A DNA stretch of 64,000 nucleotides from Deltaproteobacteria bacterium (GTDB lineage Bacteria; Desulfobacterota; Desulfobulbia; Desulfobulbales; Desulfurivibrionaceae), in contig DUZW01000008.1 in the NCBI GenBank assembly GCA_013349295.1, positions 1 to 64,000 on the forward strand, given 5' to 3'. The position numbers were made by a program, and so were the translations under genes. How positions within the stretch are numbered: position 1 is the first letter of the stretch; every line of letters begins with the position of its first letter. Of this stretch, positions 1-7,522 are shown piece after piece. The notes beneath the pieces were generated by a model. That model did not search any database. It was not told the DNA's origin and saw nothing but the letters and a program-made list of their open reading frames with translations.

Positions 1-129
1 AATAGTCACGGGGGATCTCTGGGTCGGTGTTGGCGGCAGGAGGGGGAACAGCGGGGCGATCTCGCGGAAAATTTTGGGGAAATATACTCCGACCGTCACC
101 TGCTTTGACAGCGGCGCTAACCCCTTCAA
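1..129 (-). CDS. possible 5' end of a gene leaving the left edge
   Basis: On the minus strand an open frame runs from a possible TTG start at 129 to the window edge without a stop. It reads MKGLAPLSKQVTVGVYFPKI and continues for 43 residues. An AGGTG lies about 6 bases before the TTG. Too little is visible to name a family, and a plus-strand frame is also open across part of this stretch, so the call is weak. Confidence 0.25.
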   Translation of the reverse strand, partial: MKGLAPLSKQVTVGVYFPKIFREIAPLFPLLPPTPTQRSPVTI

Positions 130-518
130 AAAAACACCTACCACAGGTCCGGATCGTCTTGAATTAATACAAAAAAATTACCTGGCCTGTCAAGGGGAAT
201 CAACAACCGCTCCTCTCCCTGGCCACCCCAAATAATGCGCGGAGCTCAACCAAGATAAAAAAACCCATCCGCTGCGCGGAAACGAGCCACAGGCCTGAAT
301 CACCCCAAGACAACAGCTTCTCGCGGGCGGCATGGTTTTCGGCAAAAAGACCCCGCTTTTCCCAAAAAAGCACCCATATTCGTATCGTTATCCGCAACGG
401 CCATTGTTATTTTTTGCCATCTGCAGTATAGTGAGCGGTTTACAATCCCCCACCCCTCAGTTCCACGGAGGATGGCGGAAACACCCCCACGCTTATTCAC
501 TGTACCCAAGGACCGCCC
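130..518. other. intergenic region upstream of the ABC-F gene
   Basis: No convincing gene is seen. Open frames on both strands here have no family resemblance or good ribosome binding site. The region presumably holds the promoter of the ABC-F gene that starts at 519, but no strong -35/-10 pair stands out. Confidence 0.4.
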
Positions 519-2156
519 ATGATTACCGCAGTCAACATCGCCCTCTCCTACGGGAAAAGGATCATCTTCAAGGACGTCAATATCAAGTTTGCTCCCGGCA
601 ACTGCTACGGACTCATCGGCGCCAACGGCTCAGGCAAATCCACTTTCCTCAAGATTCTGGCCGGGGAAAAAGAGGCGGACAAGGGGGAGATCGTAGTCGG
701 CCCCAAGGAGCGGATCGCCATGCTGCGCCAGGACCATTTCGCCTTTGACGAAGAAACCGTGTTCGACACGGTGATCATGGGCCATAAACGGTTATACGAC
801 CTGATGCATGAACGGGAGGCGCTCTACGCCAAAGCGGAGCTCACCGAGGCCGACGGCATCCGGGCCGGGGATCTGGAGGCGGAGTTTGCCGAGATGAACG
901 GCTACGAGGTGGAATCCGAGGCAGCCGTGCTGCTCAAGGGCCTCGGCATCCCCGAGGAATTCCGCGAGAAAAAGATGAAGGAGTTGGAAGGCGGCGACAA
1001 GGTGCGGGTTCTCCTCGCCCAGGCCCTGTTCGGCAACCCGGACGTGCTGCTGCTGGACGAGCCCACCAACCATCTGGACCTCAAATCCATCACCTGGCTG
1101 GAGGATTTTCTCTTCCGCTTTCAAAACACGGTGATCATCGTTTCCCATGACCGGCATTTCCTGAATCAGGCCTGCACCCATATCGCGGACATCGACTTTG
1201 GCGAGATCAGGGTCTACGTGGGCAACTACGATTTCTGGTACCAGGCCAGCCAGCTCTTTGTGAAACAAAAGCAGGATGAAAACAAGAAGACCGCGGCCAA
1301 GGCCAAGGAGCTCACCGACTTCATCCAGCGCTTTTCCTCCAACGCCTCAAAGGCCAAGCAGGCCACCTCGCGCAAAAAGCTGCTGGACAAGCTGACCATC
1401 GAGGACATGCCCGCCTCGTCGCGCAAATATCCCTTCGTGGTTTTCAAGCCCGAGCGGCCCTGCGGCGATATCATCTTAGAAATAAACGGGCTGGGCAAGG
1501 AGATCGACGGGGTCACGGTCTTGAACGACTTCAGCCTCACGGTGCACAAGGGCGACAAGATCGCCTTCATCGGCCTGAACTCCGTGGCAAAAACCACCCT
1601 CTTTGAGATCATCACCGAGGCGATGCCCCCTGATCGCGGCACCTTCCGCTGGGGGATCACCATGTCCACCGCCTATTTCCCTAAGGAAAACAGCAGGTTT
1701 TTCGAGAAGGATATGACCCTGGTGGATTGGCTGAGCCAGTACACCCCCCCCAGCGAGGGAGAAAGCTTTGCCCGCGGATTTTTAGGCAAGATGCTCTTCT
1801 CAGGGGAAGAGGCGCTCAAAAAGACCAGTGTGCTCTCGGGCGGCGAGCGGGTGCGCTGCATGCTCTCCCGGATGATGCTCACCGGGGCCAACGCCCTGAT
1901 TCTGGACGAGCCCACCAACCACCTGGACCTGGAGTCGATCACCGCCCTGAACAACGGGCTCATCGCCTTCCCGGAGGTGATTCTTTTCGCCTCCCACGAT
2001 CACCAGATGGTGGCCTCCACGGCGAACCGGATCATCGAGATCCTGCCCAACGGGATTATTGATAAACGGATGCCGTTTGATGATTATCTGGAGGATGCGG
2101 AGGTGATTGCCCTGCGGGAATCGCTTTGTAATGGAGAGGTGGTGTTGAGTCTGTAA
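519..2156 (+). CDS. ABC-F family ATPase (YbiT-like)
   Basis: A 545-residue soluble protein with two ABC ATPase domains and no membrane segment, the layout of ABC-F proteins, which bind ribosomes and modulate translation or resist ribosome-targeting antibiotics. The first Walker A is GANGSGKST (about residues 34-42), followed by LEGGDKVRV and LLLDEPTNHLD. A charged linker rich in K and A (about 250-300) separates the domains, as is usual in the family. The second domain has LSGGERVR and LILDEPTNHLD but an abnormal Walker A, GLNSVAKTT (352-360), in which both glycines next to the P-loop lysine are replaced. Length and sequence fit the YbiT-like branch best. The ATG at 519 follows a short intergenic gap. 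Family assignment is secure; the exact role is not. Confidence 0.9.
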   Translation: MITAVNIALSYGKRIIFKDVNIKFAPGNCYGLIGANGSGKSTFLKILAGEKEADKGEIVVGPKERIAMLRQDHFAFDEETVFDTVIMGHKRLYDLMHEREALYAKAELTEADGIRAGDLEAEFAEMNGYEVESEAAVLLKGLGIPEEFREKKMKELEGGDKVRVLLAQALFGNPDVLLLDEPTNHLDLKSITWLEDFLFRFQNTVIIVSHDRHFLNQACTHIADIDFGEIRVYVGNYDFWYQASQLFVKQKQDENKKTAAKAKELTDFIQRFSSNASKAKQATSRKKLLDKLTIEDMPASSRKYPFVVFKPERPCGDIILEINGLGKEIDGVTVLNDFSLTVHKGDKIAFIGLNSVAKTTLFEIITEAMPPDRGTFRWGITMSTAYFPKENSRFFEKDMTLVDWLSQYTPPSEGESFARGFLGKMLFSGEEALKKTSVLSGGERVRCMLSRMMLTGANALILDEPTNHLDLESITALNNGLIAFPEVILFASHDHQMVASTANRIIEILPNGIIDKRMPFDDYLEDAEVIALRESLCNGEVVLSL

Positions 2157-2194
2157 CGAGGGGACGGTCATAACGGGAGGAACTGGCTTTATCC

Positions 2195-2412
2195 TTCTGT
2201 TCATTTCTTTGCTTGCCCAAAGAAACGAACCAAAGAAAAGGCACCCTGTGTCTCTTGTCCCGCCGTGGGCGGGATTCCCGGAGTTTATGCCCCGCAGGGG
2301 TACTCCTCGATGCTGCCGGGGCTTTGCAAACTCGGCTACGCCTCAAACAGTGCAAATCCCCTTTTCGGCAGCCTCTCCGGTGCTCGGCTGCGTGCCAATG
2401 GGACTTTAACTG
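2195..2412 (+). repeat. dispersed structured repeat, family 1, copy A
   Basis: About 215 bp, nearly identical to 3804-4020 (opposite strand) and 28348-28560 (same strand). It begins with TTCTGTTCATTTCTTTG, carries an imperfect inverted half directly after it, then a GC-rich core with CCCGCAGGGGTACTCC, and ends near CGTGCCAATGGG. Short frames in it have no start or family support. Here it abuts the 3' end of the damaged eda copy. Confidence 0.85.
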
Positions 2413-2424
2413 CAGAGGAAAAGT

Positions 2425-2722
2425 CTATTTCCCTGCCCCCAGAACTGCATCGCGAGCAAGTTGAGTGATATGCTCCCAATCACCCCGAGCCACCGCCTCG
2501 GACGGGGCCACCCAGGAACCACCCACACAGGCGACATTCCCTAACGCCAGATACTCGCGATAATTTTCCACGCTTATCCCGCCGGTGGGGCAAAAAATCA
2601 CCTTGGGAAACGGCCCGGCAATGGCCTTGAGCATGGGGATGCCCCCCGCCGCCTCGGCGGGAAAAAACTTGAAAGTTACAGCCCTGAGTAAGTCAACGAA
2701 TCAACAACGTCCCCTGTGCGCC
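2425..2722 (-). pseudogene. internally deleted copy of eda with its upstream flank
   Basis: Bases 2425-2674 closely match the 3' part of the intact eda gene (4041-4290), with only about ten differences, and encode its C-terminal ~70 residues including [11 protein letters not shown]. At 2675 the sequence switches to GTTACAG-CCTGAGTAAGTCAAC, which matches 4754-4802, the stretch just upstream of the intact gene. The copy has therefore lost about 460 bp containing the 5' two thirds of the gene, including the Schiff-base lysine. It cannot make aldolase. The remaining ATG-initiated frame of 69 codons is probably not functional. Confidence 0.85.
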
Positions 2723-2920
2723 CAATCGCCTCCTGCAGCCCTTTTCCGGTTTTTTGTTTGACTAAAGAAATAAAGCTTTCCCATTATACAAAGTTGAGAT
2801 TAAAGTTGTCTCGTCGGCCCCAGCCAGGGAGCATATAATTGCTCACTAACCAGCAACATCCCTCGTCCGCTTGGGAAAACATGAAGCACATGGTTGAAAC
2901 GCAACGGAGGCAGAGATAAC

Positions 2921-3610
2921 ATGCGTACCAGATCACGACTCACTTTAATTCCGGGAGTGAAGCTGCAGGTGGAAATCGAGGGAATCAATCTCCCCCTTGA
3001 GAGCCATATGGTGGGCATGGTCGATAACTATATCATCACCAAGGTTCCAAAGCCCTACAGCCTGATCCAGCATAAATTCTTCACCGGCAACGACATCATT
3101 GTGCGATATCTCTTTGAGGGGGTGGTATACGCCTTTCAAACAAAAATGATGACCATCACCACAGAGCCTGCTCCCCTCATGTTTCTGGAGTATCCCAAAA
3201 TTGTTCAAAAGGAGGAACTCCGCGCCCAGAAGCGTTCCGGCTGCTTTTTGCCGGCCCAGATCAACAAAACGGACAAAACGAACAACGGGGTTGTCCTGAA
3301 TGTCTCCACAAAGGGATGCCGCTGTATTATTCAAAAACTGAACAACGGCAAAATACTTTCCCTTTCCATTGATGACGAATTATCGCTGGAGCTGAAGTTC
3401 CCGGGCATCAAGAAAACCGTGCACTTTGTGGGCATTGTGAAAAACCTCTACAAGAACAACGACGAGACAGACATCGGCATATCCTTTGTCAGCTCCACCA
3501 ACCTGGAAGCAATCAAGATCATGCGCTGGTATATCTCCACCATAGAAAACTATGCAGAGAGTCAAAAGTATACCGAGAATGCGGCATGCGACCTCCCCCC
3601 CCGTATGTAA
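2921..3610 (+). CDS. PilZ domain protein (YcgR-like)
   Basis: A 229-residue protein with an N-terminal YcgR-like half and a C-terminal PilZ domain, which binds cyclic di-GMP. The PilZ arginine motif is visible as RAQKR (R101 and R105), followed by NVSTKGC, matching the D/N-x-S-x-x-G consensus. YcgR proteins couple c-di-GMP to flagellar or surface behaviour; the GGDEF proteins at 51.7 and 54.9 kb are possible sources of the ligand. The ATG at 2921 has GGAGG ten bases upstream, so I prefer it to an in-frame TTG at 2894. No flagellar gene is nearby. Its downstream hairpin at 3632 may end transcription. Confidence 0.85.
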   Translation: MRTRSRLTLIPGVKLQVEIEGINLPLESHMVGMVDNYIITKVPKPYSLIQHKFFTGNDIIVRYLFEGVVYAFQTKMMTITTEPAPLMFLEYPKIVQKEELRAQKRSGCFLPAQINKTDKTNNGVVLNVSTKGCRCIIQKLNNGKILSLSIDDELSLELKFPGIKKTVHFVGIVKNLYKNNDETDIGISFVSSTNLEAIKIMRWYISTIENYAESQKYTENAACDLPPRM

Positions 3611-3631
3611 CCACAGGCAAAGGAAAGCTCC

Positions 3632-3645
3632 CGGCCTTCGGGCCG
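3632..3645 (+). terminator. possible terminator after the PilZ gene
   Basis: CGGCC-TTCG-GGCCG forms a 5-bp GC stem with a stable TTCG tetraloop 22 bases after the stop codon, followed by CTTGATTTTC. The T-tract is short, so termination is plausible but not certain. Confidence 0.4.
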
Positions 3646-3803
3646 CTTGATTTTCTCCTCGCTTGCCAACGCCGACAGGAAGACGCCACCCACGACCTTC
3701 TACCCCGGAACTGTCTGGCAGATATCCTGTGAGCACGACAAAAAACAGGGGTGCTCCCTGCTCCGCGTAACCATTTTTTTGGGTGTGCAAAGAATTTTGT
3801 GTC

Positions 3804-4020
3804 GCAGTTAATCCCCATTGGCACGCCGCCGAGCACCGGAGAGGCTGCCGAAAAGGGATTTGCACTGTTTGAGGCGAAGCCGAGTTTGCAAAGCCCCGGC
3901 AGCATCGAGGAGTACCCCTGCGGGGCATAAACTCCGGGTATCCCGCCAACGGCGGGACAAGAGACACAGGGTGCCTTTTCTTCTGTTCATTTCTTTGGGC
4001 AAGCAAAGAAATGAACAGAA
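3804..4020 (-). repeat. dispersed structured repeat, family 1, copy B
   Basis: Inverted relative to copies at 2195 and 28348. Its outer end, 3981-4020, is a perfect palindrome: arms TTCTGTTCATTTCTTTG and CAAAGAAATGAACAGAA (17 bp) around a 6-base loop. It sits against the 3' end of intact eda, as copy A sits against the damaged copy, but in opposite orientation relative to eda. Confidence 0.85.
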
Positions 4021-4040
4021 GAGAATGCGAGGGAGAAACG

Positions 4041-4691
4041 CTATTTCCCTGCCCCCAGCACTGCATCACGGGCAAGTTGACTGATAAGCTCCCAATCACC
4101 CCGAGCCACCGCCTCGGACGGGGCCACCCAGGAACCACCCACACAGGCCACATTCCCTAAGGCCAGATACTCGCGGTAATTTTCCACGCTTATCCCGCCG
4201 GTGGGGCAAAAAATCACCTTGGGAAACGGCCCGGCAATGGCCTTGAGCATGGGGATGCCGCCCGCCGCCTCGGCGGGAAAAAATTTAAAATGATCATAGC
4301 GCCACTGCAACCCGACCATCAGCTCGGAAACCGTGGCAATACCGGGAATCAGGGCGATAGGGCCCCGATTGGCCGCGTCCAGCAGCTCCGGGGTAAGCCC
4401 CGGGCTGATGGCAAAAACAGCCCCGGCCTCGCTCACCGCCACAAGATCCTCCGCCGTGGTCACCGTCCCGGCCCCCACCACCGCCTCCGGCACCGACTTG
4501 GCGATCTCCCGAATAGCCTCAACCGCAACAGGGGTCCGCAGGGTAATCTCCAACACCCTGATCCCGCCTGCCACCAGAGCACGGGCCAAAGGCACTGCGT
4601 GGGCGAGGTCCTTGATCACCATGACCGGCACCACCGGCCCCTGGGCAAAAACCTCAGCGGGGGTCATCTTCCATTTTCTTATCAGCGTCAT
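4041..4691 (-). CDS. eda: 2-dehydro-3-deoxy-phosphogluconate (KDPG) aldolase
   Basis: A 216-residue class I aldolase that splits KDPG into pyruvate and glyceraldehyde 3-phosphate, the last step of the Entner-Doudoroff pathway. The active-site glutamate lies in LEITLRT (E48), the Schiff-base lysine in [12 protein letters not shown] (K136), and the phosphate-binding CPTGGI follows. Length is normal for the family. I place the start at the ATG at 4691, preceded by GCGAGGG, rather than 30 bases upstream. The other pathway genes, zwf-pgl-edd, are at 7.5-11.9 kb on the same strand, separated by the accessory island. A deleted second copy lies at 2425-2722. Confidence 0.93.
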   Translation of the reverse strand: MTLIRKWKMTPAEVFAQGPVVPVMVIKDLAHAVPLARALVAGGIRVLEITLRTPVAVEAIREIAKSVPEAVVGAGTVTTAEDLVAVSEAGAVFAISPGLTPELLDAANRGPIALIPGIATVSELMVGLQWRYDHFKFFPAEAAGGIPMLKAIAGPFPKVIFCPTGGISVENYREYLALGNVACVGGSWVAPSEAVARGDWELISQLARDAVLGAGK

Positions 4692-4841
4692 TCTTGATTC
4701 CCTCGCAATATATCGTTGCACCGGTGAAAATGTTTTAAGTGTGGTCCCATGATGTTACAGACCTGAGTAAGTCAACTAATCAACAACGACCCATGCGCGC
4801 CCCTTATTTACTACAATCTTCCAACTCCTATTTCGTGCAGA

Positions 4842-5483
4842 TCAAGGGGATTTATCCAGTTCAGCAGCACAGCTATTTATGAGTTCTCTTGTAGATTCAA
4901 TAAACCACAAAGCCCCCTTGTGCATATTTTTAATAATTTTCTCTTCTAAAATATAGCCTTCTGGATTTTTAGGATGTGTGATTTGGTGTCTTGCGCTCAA
5001 AAGATCGTTAAAGATTTGCCAACCCTCATCGCTTTTGTCTAATTTGTAACCCGATCCAAAAGCATTTGCGAATTGCCGGAAAGAAATATCAAGATTCTCC
5101 TTGAATGAATTGTACTTAGATTTTGTCCCAATTATGTTAGTGGTGCTATCAAATTCTTTTTCTTGTAATTTGGCGATAGTCTCATTTTTTAAGTGAATTA
5201 CGCCATTACTCGAACCCTCAATAATCGAATCTCTCATCAGAGATGTAATTCCTTCCACGTATGCAAAGAAATTTCTTATAAAGGATCGTGAATAGAATTG
5301 TATTTTTTTAAATTCTTCCTGGTTTAAAGCCATATTAAATTTATCATTATTTTCTTTTGATTCGATGGCTGATGTCAGATTACTAACGAGCTTAACGCAC
5401 TCTATGGCATCGAAAAAAAGGAGATCGCTCATCGTGCTGAATTTCACTAATATCTTCGTGAAATATTTTTTATGGGTGTTCAT
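4842..5483 (-). CDS. uncharacterised protein with a HEPN-type R-x4-H motif
   Basis: A 213-residue, largely alpha-helical, AT-rich coding sequence. I do not recognise its family. Near the C-terminus it has LLSARHQITHPKNP, with R165 and H170 spaced R-x4-H, the arrangement of catalytic residues in HEPN ribonucleases; the run after it (PKNPEG) also resembles HEPN-like proteins of unknown function. Codon use is rich in A and T, quite unlike eda and edd on either side, which points to recent acquisition. It is transcribed with the upstream HNH gene, from which a 103-bp GC-rich spacer separates it. Partnership with the HNH protein in a defence or toxin role is inference only. Confidence 0.6.
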   Translation of the reverse strand: MNTHKKYFTKILVKFSTMSDLLFFDAIECVKLVSNLTSAIESKENNDKFNMALNQEEFKKIQFYSRSFIRNFFAYVEGITSLMRDSIIEGSSNGVIHLKNETIAKLQEKEFDSTTNIIGTKSKYNSFKENLDISFRQFANAFGSGYKLDKSDEGWQIFNDLLSARHQITHPKNPEGYILEEKIIKNMHKGALWFIESTRELINSCAAELDKSP

Positions 5484-5498
5484 GTCTAGATCCTAATG

Positions 5499-5582
5499 AA
5501 CATCATCACCAGCGGCTCCACCCAGCCTGCCGCGTCAGCGCCGCCGCGCTACTTGCCGTCTGGTGAATGCACTGGTTGAACT
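5499..5582 (-). repeat. GC-rich imperfect inverted repeat between two AT-rich genes, attC-like
   Basis: Between two AT-rich same-strand genes lies an ~85-bp GC-rich element. Read on the minus strand it starts with GTTCAAC (fits the RYYYAAC core of integron attC sites), then GTGCATTCACCAG, a GC-rich middle that can fold on itself, then CTGGTGATGATGTTC. The CACCAG/CTGGTG arms pair. The second core, GTTCATT, does not fit GTTRRRY, and no matching element was found beside the outer ends of the two genes. An attC site is possible; a transcription terminator is the simpler alternative. Confidence 0.35.
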
Positions 5583-5586
5583 AATT

Positions 5587-6564
5587 CTAAAATTCATTTT
5601 TTTTCAAACGAGTTCTCATCTGGAAGGTATACCACCCGTATTTCAAAGGATGTGGGGTTTTATATTCCGAAGAAACAAAACCATATCCAAGTGCAAGTGG
5701 GGTGCAGTCGATTACAAGTTTGTCATTTTCACTCCCAAGGTTTTTCACAAGAAGTAATGTTGCAACAAACTTATGACCAGAGAATGAATTATATAAAGCT
5801 GAATTACCATACATATGCCTTGTATTTGCATAAAACCTTATTTCTACACCCTTAGAACTCGAATAAACATACCTGTCCTCTTCTCCATCGACAATATCCG
5901 CTGACTTGAAATACATACCTTTCATGCAGAAAATCAAATTGCCAGGCGAAACCAAATCCAGAATTTCTTTTTTTGACCAAATAGCTCCTATTTCAATAGG
6001 GTTTAAATTAAGAATTATGTCATCAACAGCGTGGGTGTATAAAAAATGAAGTCTCTGAGAATTGTCCCATGAGAAATAATCGTAGATAGTTTTATGAATT
6101 TTATCTATTTCCTTCTTGGGAAATAGCGGAATGCCAAGTTGGTCAATAATGTTTTCTTTTGTAAGCAACTCTTTTAAATATGGATCAAATTCGATATCAG
6201 CTGAGCGCATAACATGCGGTACCCTTTGATGATTCACGAATGTCCACATTGCTTGTGACAAATTACCACTTGGCAGCATAGCCTGAGATGACTTCTCAAG
6301 CACCTCATTGTGCCATATAGCTCTGAAAGCCTTCAGCCGAGTTGCATTAAGATTTTGTGACAAATCATGCTTTGTGTGTGCCTCATCATGGCAATTGGTA
6401 CATAGAACTATAAGGTTCTCAATATCATTATTTGATGGGTTTTGGTCAATATGATGTACCTGGACAGGTAATTTGGGCGCACGGCAGACACAACAGGTTC
6501 TCGCTGATTGGTACAAAAGTTCAGTTTCTATATTGCTTGGGATCTTTACTCTTTTCTTTGGCAT
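5587..6564 (-). CDS. HNH endonuclease domain protein
   Basis: A 325-residue protein whose first ~70 residues form an HNH nuclease domain: CCVC (24-27), VHHIDQNP (HH at 37-38), and LCTNCHDEAH (C55, C58, H59, H63), giving the two CxxC zinc pairs and the catalytic histidine. The remaining ~250 residues are not recognised and have no membrane segment; they may sense a target or partner. Base use is AT-rich like the gene downstream and unlike the rest of the window. Nucleases with this small HNH fused to an unknown C-terminal region occur in defence islands, so a protective role is plausible but not shown. Confidence 0.75.
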   Translation of the reverse strand: MPKKRVKIPSNIETELLYQSARTCCVCRAPKLPVQVHHIDQNPSNNDIENLIVLCTNCHDEAHTKHDLSQNLNATRLKAFRAIWHNEVLEKSSQAMLPSGNLSQAMWTFVNHQRVPHVMRSADIEFDPYLKELLTKENIIDQLGIPLFPKKEIDKIHKTIYDYFSWDNSQRLHFLYTHAVDDIILNLNPIEIGAIWSKKEILDLVSPGNLIFCMKGMYFKSADIVDGEEDRYVYSSSKGVEIRFYANTRHMYGNSALYNSFSGHKFVATLLLVKNLGSENDKLVIDCTPLALGYGFVSSEYKTPHPLKYGWYTFQMRTRLKKNEF

Positions 6565-6612
6565 TGTATTTTTTTATAGGTAGTCCAACATTCTATTAAA
6601 AAGAAAATAGGG

Positions 6613-6840
6613 TTACGCTGCGGCGATCATTTTTCCCGGCTGGATGGTCATTTTCAGCCATTCACTCAGCTCTTTTTCATAATGCGTCATTTCTCTCATG
6701 ATATTCTCTCGCTGTGGCTGGCCCAGTATGATTTTGCCGTCTCAACATCCTTGGCCTGAGCGCAAAAACGGGACGCCCATAAGTTCATGCATTTCCTGCT
6801 GAGCAGCGGAAAGATGGTCCTGATGGGCGCACAAGAAATG
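6613..6840 (-). pseudogene. probable remnant of a small gene downstream of the toxin
   Basis: Minus-strand frames here look coding but are broken. One frame reads HQDHLSAAQQEMHELMGVPF and then stops; another continues AQAKDVETAKSYWASHSERI and ends in a TGA that overlaps an ATG at 6699. That ATG opens a 28-codon frame (MREMTHYEKELSEWLKM and on to a TAA at 6613). The pattern suggests a frameshifted gene, not three real ones. I cannot name the family. Confidence 0.3.
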
Positions 6841-6858
6841 AAGAGGCCATATCCTGCT

Positions 6859-7170
6859 TTACGGGAAGTATCTCGCAATATCCAAGGCGCCATGAAACAC
6901 GCCCAAAACATCAATAACGCCTTCCGTTCTGATCAAATACACAATCCGGTAATGGCCATAGAGCACGATTCGGATTTCACCTTCTGGTTCCGAGCGGTAT
7001 TTCTGGCCAAGCTCCGGGTTTTCTCGCAACAGTTGGGCCTTGTGGTAAATACCGGCAACAACCTTTCCCGCAGCGTCCGGATTATCACGGGCGATATATT
7101 CCAGGATATCCTTCAGCCATTGTTCGGCTTCCCTGGTCCATCTCAACTCTGCCATGTGCGAATCCGGCAT
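6859..7170 (-). CDS. RelE/ParE family toxin
   Basis: A 103-residue basic protein of the RelE/ParE superfamily: AELRWTREAEQWLKDILEYI near the N-terminus, ENPELGQKYR in the middle, and IRIVLYGHYRIVYLI with the usual strand pattern before the end. Members either cleave mRNA on the ribosome or poison gyrase; the sequence does not decide between them. The ATG at 7170 has GAAGAG five bases upstream; an internal ATG at 7155 is an alternative. The start overlaps the 3' end of the antitoxin gene, typical of co-translated toxin-antitoxin pairs. Confidence 0.85.
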   Translation of the reverse strand: MPDSHMAELRWTREAEQWLKDILEYIARDNPDAAGKVVAGIYHKAQLLRENPELGQKYRSEPEGEIRIVLYGHYRIVYLIRTEGVIDVLGVFHGALDIARYFP

Positions 7171-7328
7171 GACATCTCTTCATCTGAAATAACCCTTCCA
7201 GATCGAGTGTCATTCATGCCCCGTTCCACCATTCTTTCGAATGCCAATTCTCGCACAATTTCTTCGTAAGTAGCATCTTCCGGCTGAGCCAAAACAACTT
7301 CTACAATTTTCTCTCTCGCTGTCTGCAT
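7143..7328 (-). CDS. small antitoxin partner of the RelE-like toxin
   Basis: A 61-residue protein starting MQTAREKIVEVVLAQPEDAT. Its helical, acidic character, position directly upstream of the toxin and overlap with it fit antitoxins of the RelE/ParE type. I choose the ATG at 7328 because GGAGAGGA lies eight bases upstream; upstream in-frame starts at 7346 and 7388 lack this. The palindrome at 7396-7410 may be its operator. The exact antitoxin family is not recognised. Confidence 0.75.
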   Translation of the reverse strand: MQTAREKIVEVVLAQPEDATYEEIVRELAFERMVERGMNDTRSGRVISDEEMSCRIRTWQS

Positions 7329-7395
7329 ACAAAAAATCCTCTCCATTTTCTGTCCGGATTGGAGGGTTGCTTGACACAATCCATCCATACTTTAC

Positions 7396-7410
7396 GTGTT
7401 AGGGTAACAC
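7396..7410. promoter_or_regulatory. palindrome upstream of the toxin-antitoxin pair
   Basis: GTGTTA-GGG-TAACAC is a perfect 6-bp inverted repeat 68 bases before the antitoxin start. Toxin-antitoxin operons usually repress themselves at such a site. A second inverted repeat, TGTAATC (7442-7448) with GATTACA (7460-7466), lies further upstream. Binding is inferred from position only. Confidence 0.45.
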
Positions 7411-7522
7411 AACCACCCCTACGCATCCACCCCAAAGTTGTTGTAATCGCAAGCACCGAGATTACACCGGTGGCCGCTATCACGCTTCGAGTCGGATCAC
7501 GGACATGTTAATTTTTTCCCTG

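Noticed and set aside
2209-2468. Short open frames in three frames of the family 1 repeat
   Set aside because: The same peptides recur in each repeat copy with no start signal, and the conservation is of DNA hairpins, not of one reading frame.
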